64,000 nt of DNA from DASRCB01 sp035653295 (GCA_035653295.1 DASRCB010000174.1:1-64000), one strand, 5' to 3'. Counted from the stretch's first letter, positions 25,249 through 35,579 are shown. Notes: generated by a model from the letters alone, not told the origin. Program-made: numbers and translations.

Positions 25249-26209
25249 GCTCCTCACCGACGAACCCGCCGTCGCGAACAGGCGTTACGCACGTGGCGTC
25301 ATCGCCTGGCTGGTGCTCCTGACCCTGTTGCTGGCCAGCCTGGAAACCGGCACGCGGATTGCGTTTCGCCATGCCAGCCACATTGAAAGCCGCATCGCCT
25401 CCGAGTACGTCGAGGCGGTCTCGATTCGCCCCGGGTCCGGCGGGCGGCCGACCATACTCCTGCTCGGCAATTCCCTGCTGCACGAAGGCGTGGATATCGA
25501 ACGCATGCAGCAGCTCATGGCGCCACGCGCGCGGGTGGTTCGATTCGTTATCGAAAGCACGGATTATCTGGACTGGCTTTACGGTATTCAGGGCCTGCTC
25601 GCCAGGGGTTCCCGGCCGGACGTGATCGTATTGTGCCTCAACACGCAGCAATTGCGGAGCAACGACATCCGTGGCGATTACTCCAGCTATTATTTGTTCG
25701 CTCCGCGCGATATTCCCGCCGTAGCGCGCGAAGTTCACTACGACCTCACTCAAACCAGCAGTCTGTACTTCGCTCATTACAGCCTCTTCTACGCGGCGCG
25801 AAATAACATCCGCAATTTCGTGCTGGGCCATGTCGATCCGCCGTATGGCAACCTGCTGTTTGAATTACAGCCTGTGCCGTCAGTGCTGCCGCCGGCCGGG
25901 CAAATCGAGCAGATGGCGGAGGTTCGATTACGACGGCTCAGGCTTGCCGCCGACGCGTACGGAGCGCGTTTCGTTTTCCTGTTCCCACCCGGGTTCATGG
26001 CCGGCGAGAACGAAATCGTAACGGCTGGAGCGAAGACGGGCACAACGGTCATGGCCCCGATTCACACCGGCGCTCTGCCCGAGGGTGATTTCCGCGACGG
26101 CTTTCATCTGAATGCGCATGGCCGGAGCATTTTTACCGATGCGCTGGGCGCGGCGCTGCAGAGGTACTTAGGGACACAGACGCGGTCTGACGGAACACGG
26201 CAGCGTTAA
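25223..26209 (+). CDS. Membrane-anchored SGNH-hydrolase-like protein, likely acyl-transfer partner of the MBOAT
   Basis: 328 residues from GTG 25223, overlapping the MBOAT gene by 26 nt. One N-terminal TM helix (GVIAWLVLLTLLLASLETG) anchors a periplasmic domain. Block I is TILLLGNSLLHEGVD with the candidate nucleophile Ser. Block V is RDGFHLNAHGRSIF, giving an Asp-x-x-His pair. These match the GDSL/SGNH fold used by AlgJ/AlgX-like acetyltransferases, although no full family match is claimed. Its role is inferred as periplasmic O-acylation of the polymer handled by the MBOAT. Confidence 0.75.
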   Translation: MPSSISSSELLTDEPAVANRRYARGVIAWLVLLTLLLASLETGTRIAFRHASHIESRIASEYVEAVSIRPGSGGRPTILLLGNSLLHEGVDIERMQQLMAPRARVVRFVIESTDYLDWLYGIQGLLARGSRPDVIVLCLNTQQLRSNDIRGDYSSYYLFAPRDIPAVAREVHYDLTQTSSLYFAHYSLFYAARNNIRNFVLGHVDPPYGNLLFELQPVPSVLPPAGQIEQMAEVRLRRLRLAADAYGARFVFLFPPGFMAGENEIVTAGAKTGTTVMAPIHTGALPEGDFRDGFHLNAHGRSIFTDALGAALQRYLGTQTRSDGTRQR

Positions 26210-26215
26210 GTCGCG

Positions 26216-27061
26216 TTACGAGGCCCGATCCGTAGACAGACAGTACAGGTGGCCTTCCATCGCGTCCGAGGAGTTCTCGGGTGTGATCGCCGCGCCAGAC
26301 TCGATGTGGTGGATGGTCCTGTAGCCGACGTCCCACAGAAACGCCACGATCTCGGCCACTTTGCGCTTCTTCTCGCGCACGGTCTCGCCGTGCATTTCCA
26401 GAAACAAAGCCGGATGAAGCTGTTGCAGGGTGTTCCGGGCTCCACGAAGGGCTTCGATTTCCCAGCCCTCGATATCGATCTTGATGAAGTTGGGCGGCGG
26501 CAGACTCGCGTGTTCGATCTCCTCATCGAGAGTGACAATTGGGATCTCTTCGACCATCGCTCCCATGCCGGCGTGCAACACACCTTCGGCCATGGTGTCG
26601 TCCACGGTGGCGCCTCCGAGCATCAACGGACTGGCCACCATGGTCCGCCTCTCGCGGCGGGAGCCCACGCCGGCGTTGCGAACCTGCACGTTCTGGATGC
26701 CGTTCAGCGCCAGGTTTTCCATCAGGCGGGCGCGGTTGCGGCTGTTCGGCTCGAAGCAGATGACCTGCTTCGCGCGGGAGGCAAAGAACAGGGTCAGCAA
26801 CCCGTGGAAGGCTCCGACATCGTACACAGTCATGCCGCTGAAGTCGAACTCCGACCAGAATTTCTGTTCCGCAGTCATCCCCTCCCCTGACAATCCCGAC
26901 GGAAGCCAGCCGAGGCCGCCTTTCCGCTTCATCCCTTTCAGCAGCCCATGGCGGACGGTGTATGTGGCGGAATCGAAAAGATGAACGCTGATCCAGGAAA
27001 CAACGCGGTGTTTCAGGGTGTAATGGCGAAACGGAACGTCTTCGCTGGCGAGATCAGCCAC
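26216..27061 (-). CDS. FkbM-family SAM-dependent methyltransferase
   Basis: 281 residues. The SAM site is VYDVGAFHGLLTLFFASRAKQVICFEPN, and the FkbM signature is NFIKIDIEGWEIEALRGARNTLQQLHP. FkbM enzymes O-methylate sugars or polyketides and are frequent in surface-glycan loci. It is convergent with the SGNH-like gene, with a 6-nt gap, so it is probably a functional neighbour but not in the same transcript. Confidence 0.9.
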   Translation of the reverse strand: MADLASEDVPFRHYTLKHRVVSWISVHLFDSATYTVRHGLLKGMKRKGGLGWLPSGLSGEGMTAEQKFWSEFDFSGMTVYDVGAFHGLLTLFFASRAKQVICFEPNSRNRARLMENLALNGIQNVQVRNAGVGSRRERRTMVASPLMLGGATVDDTMAEGVLHAGMGAMVEEIPIVTLDEEIEHASLPPPNFIKIDIEGWEIEALRGARNTLQQLHPALFLEMHGETVREKKRKVAEIVAFLWDVGYRTIHHIESGAAITPENSSDAMEGHLYCLSTDRAS

Positions 27062-27084
27062 TCATCGAGTATAGAACGCTGAAC

Positions 27085-27312
27085 TCACACGTACAGATCA
27101 GCCGAAATAGCGAGATCGAGGTCGTCGGAACGGCTCTGTCGTGCCGGAGGCTGAACGTTCACCCAGGCGGCGATCGCGGCTGCGTTCAGGCATTCCGGGA
27201 GGTCGTCCAGGGCGCCGTTCAGCCGGGCCCGAGCCAGCTCGACGTCATCCGCGCAGGCCACGATAGTGGCGGGACGATCGGCTCCGGGAACCTTCCACAC
27301 CCACGCAGTCAT
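27085..27312 (-). CDS. Small hypothetical protein
   Basis: 75 residues from ATG 27312, MTAWVWKVPGADRPATIVACADDVELARARLNG (first 18 residues: MTAWVWKVPGADRPATIV), acidic, soluble, no recognised domain. It may form a small alpha/beta fold: a beta-strand start, then a helix DVELARARL. It lies between two minus-strand genes, 24 nt upstream of the FkbM start. There is no strong ribosome site. It is kept because its composition looks coding and nothing else explains the interval. Confidence 0.4.
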   Translation of the reverse strand: MTAWVWKVPGADRPATIVACADDVELARARLNGALDDLPECLNAAAIAAWVNVQPPARQSRSDDLDLAISADLYV

Positions 27313-27387
27313 ATCGGCTCGCGCCGATACAGTGCGGCGGATGACCCGAAATTCTCAGTTGCCGGTTGGCCGCAATTCGGCTTTCTT

Positions 27388-29487
<2,100 letters not shown>

Positions 29488-29575
29488 GCCTACTCCCGTC
29501 CCAGTTTAGCCGAGCGAAGGCGGCCAACTATGGGAACGTTCTCAGGTTCTCGCGGGCTGGTTCCAGGCAGAGCAA

Positions 29576-29827
29576 TCAATACGTCGTACTGGTGCGGCGA
29601 GTGATCGCCGTAACGAACACGACCCGCTGATCGATATCGAGGTCATAGAAGACGCGGTAGTTTCCAACGCGTCTGCGCCAGCCTTCCGGTTCCAGGCGTT
29701 TGATATCGCCCCGGAAGGGGTCCGCCTGGAGTTCGTCCAGTGCACGCTCAATCCGGCGCTGGTCTTTATCGGGAAGTTTTGCGAGCGCCTTTTGTGCGGG
29801 CCGGCTGACGAGCACCGTCCAATTCAT
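29576..29827 (-). CDS. RelE/ParE-family toxin
   Basis: An 83-residue basic protein of the RelE superfamily, predicted to be a ribosome-dependent mRNA interferase. WTVLVSRPAQKALAKLPDKDQRRIERALDEL gives the first strand and paired helices. The core WRRRVGNYRVFYDLD followed by RVVFVTAI is the family's central sheet. The start codon lies 62 nt inside the antitoxin gene, so the toxin is made only when the antitoxin is translated. Confidence 0.88.
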   Translation of the reverse strand: MNWTVLVSRPAQKALAKLPDKDQRRIERALDELQADPFRGDIKRLEPEGWRRRVGNYRVFYDLDIDQRVVFVTAITRRTSTTY

Positions 29828-30062
29828 GGTGGAGTTGCCCTAAGGAGACGGTTTGGCCGCGCTTTATGGCCGTGCGGCCCTTTCTGATCGCGGCGGCTTC
29901 CGCTTTGGTCGGCTCATAGACGGCATATCGCCGCTCAAAGTACTGGCGCCACGCCTCGCGCAGGAGCTCGGAGCGGGTACGATTCTCTAGCTTCTGCACC
30001 ATCTCCATTTGCCTGGCCATGCCTGACGGGAGGGAAATCGTCATTGTGTCGGTGGTTCTCAT
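29766..30062 (-). CDS. Ribbon-helix-helix (CopG-type) antitoxin
   Basis: 98 residues. The N-terminal TMTISLPSGMARQMEMV and the following RTRSELLREAWRQYFERR form the beta-strand and helices of the RHH DNA-binding fold. The C-terminal half is basic and would wrap the toxin. It is upstream of and overlaps the RelE-type gene by 62 nt. An imperfect inverted repeat lies just upstream, as expected for autoregulation by the toxin-antitoxin complex. Confidence 0.82.
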   Translation of the reverse strand: MRTTDTMTISLPSGMARQMEMVQKLENRTRSELLREAWRQYFERRYAVYEPTKAEAAAIRKGRTAIKRGQTVSLGQLHHELDGARQPARTKGARKTSR

Positions 30063-30074
30063 AACCGCACGCTT

Positions 30075-30100
30075 CTTAGGTCGTACTTATTATGACTAAG
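30075..30100 (-). promoter_or_regulatory. Putative operator/promoter of the toxin-antitoxin pair
   Basis: CTTAGGTCGTA and TATGACTAAG form an imperfect inverted repeat (one bulge, one mismatch) 13 nt before the antitoxin ATG. On the minus strand it contains CATAAT, a good -10 match, so binding would block transcription. Confidence 0.5.
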
Positions 30101-30179
30101 TAACAGGAACAACGGTAGGCACTCTGGCCAGGAGCCGTGTATGACGACGCCTGGCAGCGCTCATGGCCCCTGCCGCGTT

Positions 30180-31826
30180 TCACCCCAGTTCCCCCCGCTT
30201 CGCCGCCTGAACCATGAAGTCCGACGCGCGATACGCGAGCGCCTGGATCGTCGCGGTGGGCTGCTGACGGGCGGCGGTGACGAAGTTGCTTCCGTCGACG
30301 ATGAACAGGTTCGGCACGTCGTGCGCGCGGGAGTGGCTGTTCACCACCGACCGCTTCGGATCGGCGCCCATGCGGCACGTGCCCATCAGGTGCCGCGACG
30401 TGCTGAACGCATCGTACGGCGTCGACCATGTCTTCTGCGCCCCCGCCGCCTCCAGAATCTCCAGCTGCCGCTCCAGCACCCATTTCAGGTTTGCGAGATC
30501 ATCGGCGTGCTGGTCGAAGGTAACGCGCACCGCCGGCAGACCCCAGGCGTCCTTGATCTCCGGGTCGAGCGTGACCGTGTTCCGCTCCTGCGCGAGAGAC
30601 GTAGCGTGCGAAAGCAGGCACATGGTGTGGCTGAAGTAGCGGCCGAGCATCTTCTTGTACTCGGCGCCCCATTTGGGTGCATCAGGCGGCATGCCGTTCA
30701 GGGCGAACCCAGCGGGATAGTAATCGAAGCGCGCATCGATTCCCGCGCCTCCGTAGAACCCGCGCTTCGGGTCGGCGGCGTAATAGTCGTGAATCACGCG
30801 CGTTACCTGGATGCTTTTGTACTCATTCAGCGGATGCTCGAACAGGCCCATGGCCTCCGTGCCGTTGTCCCACATGAGGTACTTGCCGACCAGGCCGCTG
30901 GAGTTCGCCAGCCCATCCGGGAACTGCTTCGATTTCGACATCAGCAGCAGCTTCGGGGTCTCCACGCCATTGGCGCACAGCACGACGGTCTTCGCCCGCT
31001 GGAAGACCTCGCGCCGCGCGGAGTCGAAGTACACAGCGCCGCTAACGCGACCGCGCGCATCGGTTTCGATTCTGCGGACGTACGAATTCGGCCGAATCTC
31101 GCATCGTCCGGTGGCCTCCGCAGTCGGGATGACAGTGACGAGCGTGCTCGATTTCGCCCGCATCTCGCATCCGAACGACTCGCAGAACCCACAGTGGGAG
31201 CATGCCGGCCGGCCTTTGTACGGCTGTGACAGGATGGCCATAGGCCCCGGAAACGGGTGTAAGCCCAGTTTTCGGGTAGCGCGCTCGAACAGCACGCCCG
31301 ACGATTTGACGGGCATCGGCGGCAGGGGATACGGCTTTGACCGCGGAGCTTCGAAGGGGTTCGCGCCGGCCAGGCCAGAAACGCCCAGATCGGACTCGGC
31401 TTTGGTGTAATACGGCTCCAGGTCGGCGTAGCGAACAGGCCAGTCCTCGAGCGCAGCGCCGGGGACATCGCCGTAAAGGCTGCGCTCCTGAAAATCGCTT
31501 TCGTGGAAACGCCAGTAATTAGGGGTAAAGTGCACGCTTCCGCCGCCGACCTGCCGGCCGTACTCGATGGCCTTGAGCGCTTTGAACGGCTCTCCCTCTT
31601 TCGTGCGGTACAGGATGGGCTGCGTCTTTGGATCGTTGGTCAGTCCGGGCTGAAAGGTGTACTTGATCTCGTCGTGGCGGTAGTCGTTCTCGCGGAGGTA
31701 CGGCCCCTGCTCCAGCACGACCACACCGAATCCGGCCGTAGAGAGCTCCTTCGCAACGACCCCACCCGATGCGCCCGCGCCGATGACGAGGAAGTCAACG
31801 GCGTCGGATGGTTTGAACCGGGTCAA
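30180..31826 (-). CDS. GMC-family FAD oxidoreductase (sugar/alcohol dehydrogenase catalytic subunit)
   Basis: 548 residues. TTG at 31826 is chosen: it overlaps the upstream stop as TTGA and has GGGGAGGG 3 nt before it. An upstream GTG at 31865 would add 13 basic residues. The FAD site is VDFLVIGAGASGGVVAKELSTAG. The GMC C-terminal block is HLMGTCRMGADPKRSVVN with VPNLFIVDGSNF and the candidate base in RQQPTATIQAL. A Cys cluster (CSHCGFCESFGC) resembles the FeS-binding region of gluconate 2-dehydrogenase-type GMC enzymes. It lacks its own signal peptide and is probably co-exported with the Tat subunit encoded upstream. Confidence 0.9.
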   Translation of the reverse strand: MTRFKPSDAVDFLVIGAGASGGVVAKELSTAGFGVVVLEQGPYLRENDYRHDEIKYTFQPGLTNDPKTQPILYRTKEGEPFKALKAIEYGRQVGGGSVHFTPNYWRFHESDFQERSLYGDVPGAALEDWPVRYADLEPYYTKAESDLGVSGLAGANPFEAPRSKPYPLPPMPVKSSGVLFERATRKLGLHPFPGPMAILSQPYKGRPACSHCGFCESFGCEMRAKSSTLVTVIPTAEATGRCEIRPNSYVRRIETDARGRVSGAVYFDSARREVFQRAKTVVLCANGVETPKLLLMSKSKQFPDGLANSSGLVGKYLMWDNGTEAMGLFEHPLNEYKSIQVTRVIHDYYAADPKRGFYGGAGIDARFDYYPAGFALNGMPPDAPKWGAEYKKMLGRYFSHTMCLLSHATSLAQERNTVTLDPEIKDAWGLPAVRVTFDQHADDLANLKWVLERQLEILEAAGAQKTWSTPYDAFSTSRHLMGTCRMGADPKRSVVNSHSRAHDVPNLFIVDGSNFVTAARQQPTATIQALAYRASDFMVQAAKRGELG

Positions 31827-32347
31827 GCGCCCTCCCCGTCGTACCAGCCGAAGGGCGGTTGCCACGCCATTCGATGCTCAAACCCGATGTGCTTCCAGCC
31901 GACCTGACCGCGATTGCCTCCATATGACGGCGGTCCCAGAAATCCCAGCACCGTGTGTGTGCGCAGCAGCTCGAAGAACTCCGTCGTTTCTATCGCCCGC
32001 AGGAGTTCGATCTGCTGCTCGGGCGTGAGGGCGGCAACGCTGACCGAGGTGGGAAACATGCGTCCGCGCACCTGCTGGAGCTGGGCCATTCCCGTCCGGT
32101 AGACGGCGACCTTGTCGGAATCGAAGGTCCCGAGCGCGCGGTCGATGAAGAAGATGACGCCAGCTTCCCGCGCGCCGGGTCCGTCAGCGGAAGGAATGAT
32201 GTGGGAGACCAGAGCGTCGATGTCGGCGGCCATGGCCGGATCGAGCGTGTCGAAACGCGGCTCGGCCGCACGCGCCATCTCCTGCGCGTGGACCCATGCG
32301 GAAAGCCCGAGCGAGCCCAGCAGAACACTGCGGCGTGTTGCATCCAT
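31823..32347 (-). CDS. Gluconate 2-dehydrogenase subunit 3-like protein, Tat signal
   Basis: A 174-residue small subunit of periplasmic GMC dehydrogenases. The N-terminus MDATRRSVLLGSLGLSAWVHA has a twin-arginine motif and carries the complex through the Tat system. The mature part has DALVSHIIPSADGPGAREAGVIFFIDRAL, typical of subunit 3, and the C-terminal HMAWQPPFGWYDG-like end. It ends on the GMC start (TTGA overlap). The third usual partner, a cytochrome c, may be the gene at 33520-35373. Confidence 0.87.
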   Translation of the reverse strand: MDATRRSVLLGSLGLSAWVHAQEMARAAEPRFDTLDPAMAADIDALVSHIIPSADGPGAREAGVIFFIDRALGTFDSDKVAVYRTGMAQLQQVRGRMFPTSVSVAALTPEQQIELLRAIETTEFFELLRTHTVLGFLGPPSYGGNRGQVGWKHIGFEHRMAWQPPFGWYDGEGA

Positions 32348-32395
32348 AAGGGATGCGGCAATGATGACACGCCGCAGGGCGGAGTTGCAATCGAA

Positions 32396-32908
32396 TCAGC
32401 GGCTGGAGACGCTCTCCTCAGCTACGTTCTGAATCGCCTGACGCGCGCACGGGGCGATAAACCGCCATACCTTCTCCGCGGTGTTGCGCTCCTCCTGCTG
32501 GATGCGCCGCGCCAGCTCGGCGGTCTGATGGTCGTTCGCGGCCTCGGCGACGGTGATCAGCGACTCATACATGGCTACTTCGCTGTTCTCCACGGCGAAG
32601 GCCATCATCAGGTTCTGGGTGGTGCGCTCGTCGGCTTCGTATCCCAGCTTGGCGACGGACGGCGCCATGTTGAAGAAATGAGCAAGGAAGCTCTTGGTTA
32701 CCGAGGGGCTCCCGCCGAGCTGCTCGAGCCGTGCAGTGAGTTGTTCATACTGCGATCTGGTCTCGTCGGCATGCTGCTCGAAGGCGTACTGGACCTCCGA
32801 ATTCCGACCCTCTTTGGCAAACGCTCGCAGCTGCGTCTCGAAGCTTTTTTCCGCGGCAATGGCATCCTCAAGATACCGTTGTATAACTTCTGTTGGTTGT
32901 TCAGGCAT
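32396..32908 (-). CDS. Ferritin-like helical-bundle protein (DUF892/YciE-like), paralogue A
   Basis: 170 residues. Helical pattern with conserved acidic and His positions: QRYLEDAIAAEKSFETQLRAF, FEQHADETRSQYEQLTARLEQLGGSPS, and a C-terminal ENSEVAMYESLITVAEA...QQEERNTAEKVW. This fits the DUF892 ferritin-like group linked to stress. It is clearly paralogous to the divergent gene at 33016, with matching YLEDA..AE..FE, LGGSPS..KS.LAH and MYE...EE...EK.W. It is upstream of the G2DH3/GMC pair, separated by 48 nt. Confidence 0.75.
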   Translation of the reverse strand: MPEQPTEVIQRYLEDAIAAEKSFETQLRAFAKEGRNSEVQYAFEQHADETRSQYEQLTARLEQLGGSPSVTKSFLAHFFNMAPSVAKLGYEADERTTQNLMMAFAVENSEVAMYESLITVAEAANDHQTAELARRIQQEERNTAEKVWRFIAPCARQAIQNVAEESVSSR

Positions 32909-33015
32909 GTCCGGACCTCTTGACTGGGACGCTCGCGGCTGCAGAATCCGGACTTCTTACGGTGAGGTACAGGTTAGGAGGGGGCCCGGCGCGTCTTACG
33001 GAGCGTGAGGTGCAC
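32909..33015. promoter_or_regulatory. Divergent promoter region between ferritin-like paralogues
   Basis: 107 nt. TCTTACGG occurs at 32955-32962 and 32994-33001, each followed by TGAGGT (directly, or after AGCG), a 39-nt-spaced direct repeat. TTGACT at 32920-32925 is a possible -35 for the plus-strand gene, without a convincing -10. Confidence 0.35.
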
Positions 33016-33510
33016 ATGCAGAGTCGCGACGCGATAATCAATTACCTCGAAGATGCCGAGGCGGCCGAGCGCAACTTCGAAGACGCGCTGGCCACATTCA
33101 GCAAGCAGGGTGAACAGCAGCAGGTGAAGTCCACGATGCAGTGGATGTCAGAGAAAGCAAGGACTCAGCATGAGCGGCTGGAGAGCCGTTTGCGCGCCCT
33201 CGGCGGCAGTCCCTCGAAGGCCAAGAGCGCCCTGGCGCACATGCTGGCGTTCACCCCCACGTCGGCGCAGGCCGGCCACTCGCCGGGCGAAAAGGACACG
33301 CAGCATTTGATGATCACGTACGCCGCGGCCGCGGCCGAGATGGCCATGTACGAAGCCATGGCGGCGGCGGCCAGCACGGTGGGCGATACCGAGACGGAGC
33401 GCCTCGCCCGCCAACTGCAGAGCGAAGAGAAGGGAGACCACGAGAAGGCCTGGGGTCTGCTGCGGCAAAGCGCTCTCCAGTCCTTCAACGCGCTAACCGG
33501 CACGCACTGA
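33016..33510 (+). CDS. Ferritin-like helical-bundle protein (DUF892/YciE-like), paralogue B
   Basis: 164 residues from ATG 33016, with GAGG 5 nt upstream; upstream in-frame codons are not coding-like. The same fold as the divergent paralogue: IINYLEDAEAAERNFEDALATF, ARTQHERLESRLRALGGSPSKAKSALAH, AAAEMAMYEAMAAAAS and QSEEKGDHEKAW. It probably arose from the 32396 gene by inverted duplication. It is followed by the cytochrome c gene after 9 nt, so the two may be co-expressed. Confidence 0.75.
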   Translation: MQSRDAIINYLEDAEAAERNFEDALATFSKQGEQQQVKSTMQWMSEKARTQHERLESRLRALGGSPSKAKSALAHMLAFTPTSAQAGHSPGEKDTQHLMITYAAAAAEMAMYEAMAAAASTVGDTETERLARQLQSEEKGDHEKAWGLLRQSALQSFNALTGTH

Positions 33511-33519
33511 TCGCGGCGC

Positions 33520-35373
33520 ATGCGCCGATTGTTCCGCGCTGCGGTCCTCGCGGCGATCGTGTTCGGGCTTCTCGTAGCCACAGCGGTATTCGTCTGGCAG
33601 CCCCGCTATGCATATATGCCAGCGGCGGACAAGGTTCTGAACCGGTATCGCAAGTCCCCCGAGTCATACGATCTTTGGGGACAGCCGATTTCCGGAGCGG
33701 GCCCCGGCGTGGTGGCCGTGAACGACGCCATGCTGCGCCTCGGCCGCGAGGCGTTTTACAAGGAAACGTTCGGTAACGAGGTCTTTCTGACCGATGTGGC
33801 CGGCATCATCGCCGGGCCGCTGAACCTGCGCAACATCACCAGTGCAATCGTGGCGCTGCATGGCGAGGGAACGACGAACCTTCAGGTCACCGTAGAGCAG
33901 ACGGTGACCGTAGGCGGCAGGACCTTCCAAAAGGGTGCGAAACTCGATACCGGTCTGGATGTCCCGCGCGGCGCCTGGCTTCCGCTCGGTATGGCGGTCC
34001 AGCTTTCGCGCCGTGGCCCGCGCGTTGGGATCACCTGCGCCGCCTGCCATGCGACCGTGGACCCGAAAACGCACCAGGTCATCGAAGGCGCCCCGAACAA
34101 TGACCTTAATGCCGGACTTCTGCTGGCGCTGGCAACCAACTCGGCCTCGTTCTTCACGCACACCGATGTGCGCCCGGAGCAGTACACGAAAGCCGGAGCG
34201 AAGCTGCCCGACGTGAAAGCCTTCGAGGATGCCGTCGATGCCGAGCTCATGAAGTGGCCGCGCGGGAACTTCGATTCGATGATCGACCTGGTGGCTGATC
34301 CCTCGCAGATTCCGACCTCGTTCAGCTTCGGCAACCACCCCTACAGCTGGAGCGGGCTGTTCGGCACAGGACCGTTCCACGGCTTGAGCGCGCAGACCAG
34401 CAACGTCCACGGCCTGAATTCCGACGCGACGCTGCTGGCGGACTCGAGCCCGGCGCTGTTTGGCATCGACCGCGATACTTACCTGGGCATCGTTCTGCAG
34501 AACGCAGCAGACAAGGCGCTCCGCTATGATCCGCGCTCCGGGCGCAGCGCTTCCGATTTCTTCCGCTCCGCGGACCCCACGCCCGGCGCGCCTGGCATAA
34601 ACGAGGTGGTGACCCTGCCGACGTACCCGAAAGCGACCCCGATCAGCCCCGACAGCGTCCTCGCCAGCACTTCCGGACGGCCGGTCTGGCAGCAGTGCAA
34701 CGCCATGGCCGCGTTCGAGAATACGATCGTGCCACCGCGTCCGCCACTGCCCCCGAATCCCGCCATGGCCGCGCGCGGCCGATCGGTGTTGCAGCGCGCC
34801 GGCTGCGTGCAGTGCCATTCCGGCCGCTTCCTCACGAACAACGCCGTGCTGCCGGTCGATCGAGTCGGCACGGAGCCAGCGCGCGCCGCTGCTCTGGCGA
34901 AGACCGCGGGTACGTTCACCGATCCCGTGCTGTATTCGTTCGACACTCCCGTGCCTGTGCCGGCAGACGCCTCGGTGCTGCATGTCCCGGTTCCCGACGC
35001 GGCGCAGGTCGCGCTCGCCTGGGCTCACGGGAATCCGGGGGGCTATAAAGTTCCGGCGCTGGTCGGCCTGTACTACAGCGCGCCGTATCTGCACGACGGC
35101 GGCGTTGCGGTCGGCCCCCGGGGCGAGATGGGGGTCGAGGCCACGGTGCAGAGCGGGATCGCGCCGGATCCGCGCGAGAGCCTGCGGGCGCTCGTCGATC
35201 GCGGCGTGCGCGGGCGGGTCGTCGACGCTAACAGCGCATCGACCGAGCTTGCCGCCGTGCACGTGCGGGGATCGGGGCATGAGTTCTGGGCGGATAAGGA
35301 CGCGGGGTTTACCTATGACGAGCAGGAGGCGTTGATCTATTTTTTGCTCACGTATGATCCGAACGATCAGTGA
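33520..35373 (+). CDS. Exported di-heme cytochrome c protein
   Basis: 617 residues with an N-terminal signal/anchor (LFRAAVLAAIVFGLLVATAVFVW). Two CxxCH heme motifs are present: CAACH at ~173 and CVQCH at ~429. A typical distal pattern HDGGVAVGPRGEM lies late in the second domain. The gap between hemes and the rest of the sequence recall the large di-heme/RoxA-like and thiol-oxidase-type cytochromes, without a firm assignment. Its position divergent from the GMC/G2DH3 operon makes it a candidate electron acceptor for it. Its end is followed by a cluster of hairpins. Confidence 0.8.
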   Translation: MRRLFRAAVLAAIVFGLLVATAVFVWQPRYAYMPAADKVLNRYRKSPESYDLWGQPISGAGPGVVAVNDAMLRLGREAFYKETFGNEVFLTDVAGIIAGPLNLRNITSAIVALHGEGTTNLQVTVEQTVTVGGRTFQKGAKLDTGLDVPRGAWLPLGMAVQLSRRGPRVGITCAACHATVDPKTHQVIEGAPNNDLNAGLLLALATNSASFFTHTDVRPEQYTKAGAKLPDVKAFEDAVDAELMKWPRGNFDSMIDLVADPSQIPTSFSFGNHPYSWSGLFGTGPFHGLSAQTSNVHGLNSDATLLADSSPALFGIDRDTYLGIVLQNAADKALRYDPRSGRSASDFFRSADPTPGAPGINEVVTLPTYPKATPISPDSVLASTSGRPVWQQCNAMAAFENTIVPPRPPLPPNPAMAARGRSVLQRAGCVQCHSGRFLTNNAVLPVDRVGTEPARAAALAKTAGTFTDPVLYSFDTPVPVPADASVLHVPVPDAAQVALAWAHGNPGGYKVPALVGLYYSAPYLHDGGVAVGPRGEMGVEATVQSGIAPDPRESLRALVDRGVRGRVVDANSASTELAAVHVRGSGHEFWADKDAGFTYDEQEALIYFLLTYDPNDQ

Positions 35374-35407
35374 CGAGCACGCCCATTCGTTCGTGCTTCA
35401 CCATGCT

Positions 35408-35427
35408 GGCAGGCGAAACCGCCTGCC
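35408..35427. repeat. Palindromic repeat copy 1
   Basis: GGCAGGCGAAACCGCCTGCC is an 8-bp perfect stem with loop AAAC. The identical 20-mer is at 35560-35579. The pair lies between the convergent cytochrome c and S9 peptidase genes and may also terminate transcription. Confidence 0.75.
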
Positions 35428-35450
35428 CAAGGCGGGCTGAGAGCCAGCCG

Positions 35451-35465
35451 CAGGGCGAGGCCCTG
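35451..35465. repeat. Palindromic repeat between the two 20-mers
   Basis: CAGGGC-GAG-GCCCTG, a perfect 6-bp stem. The same core is at 16406-16418. Confidence 0.6.
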
Positions 35466-35559
35466 CCCCCCATGGAGCGAGTGGCGATTAGGCGCGCTGA
35501 GTGCAAGCTAAAGGCCCGCACCACAATCGGCATTTCAGGAGAAATGTCCAAACTTCAGT

Positions 35560-35579
35560 GGCAGGCGAAACCGCCTGCC
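35560..35579. repeat. Palindromic repeat copy 2
   Basis: Exact second copy of the 20-mer at 35408-35427, ending 6 nt before the S9 peptidase stop codon. The spacing of 152 nt between copies, with another palindrome inside, suggests a REP/BIME-like cluster. Confidence 0.75.

Noticed and set aside
33664..35280. Minus-strand frame (538 codons)
   Set aside because: Antisense to the cytochrome c gene, whose CxxCH motifs and signal peptide are clear.
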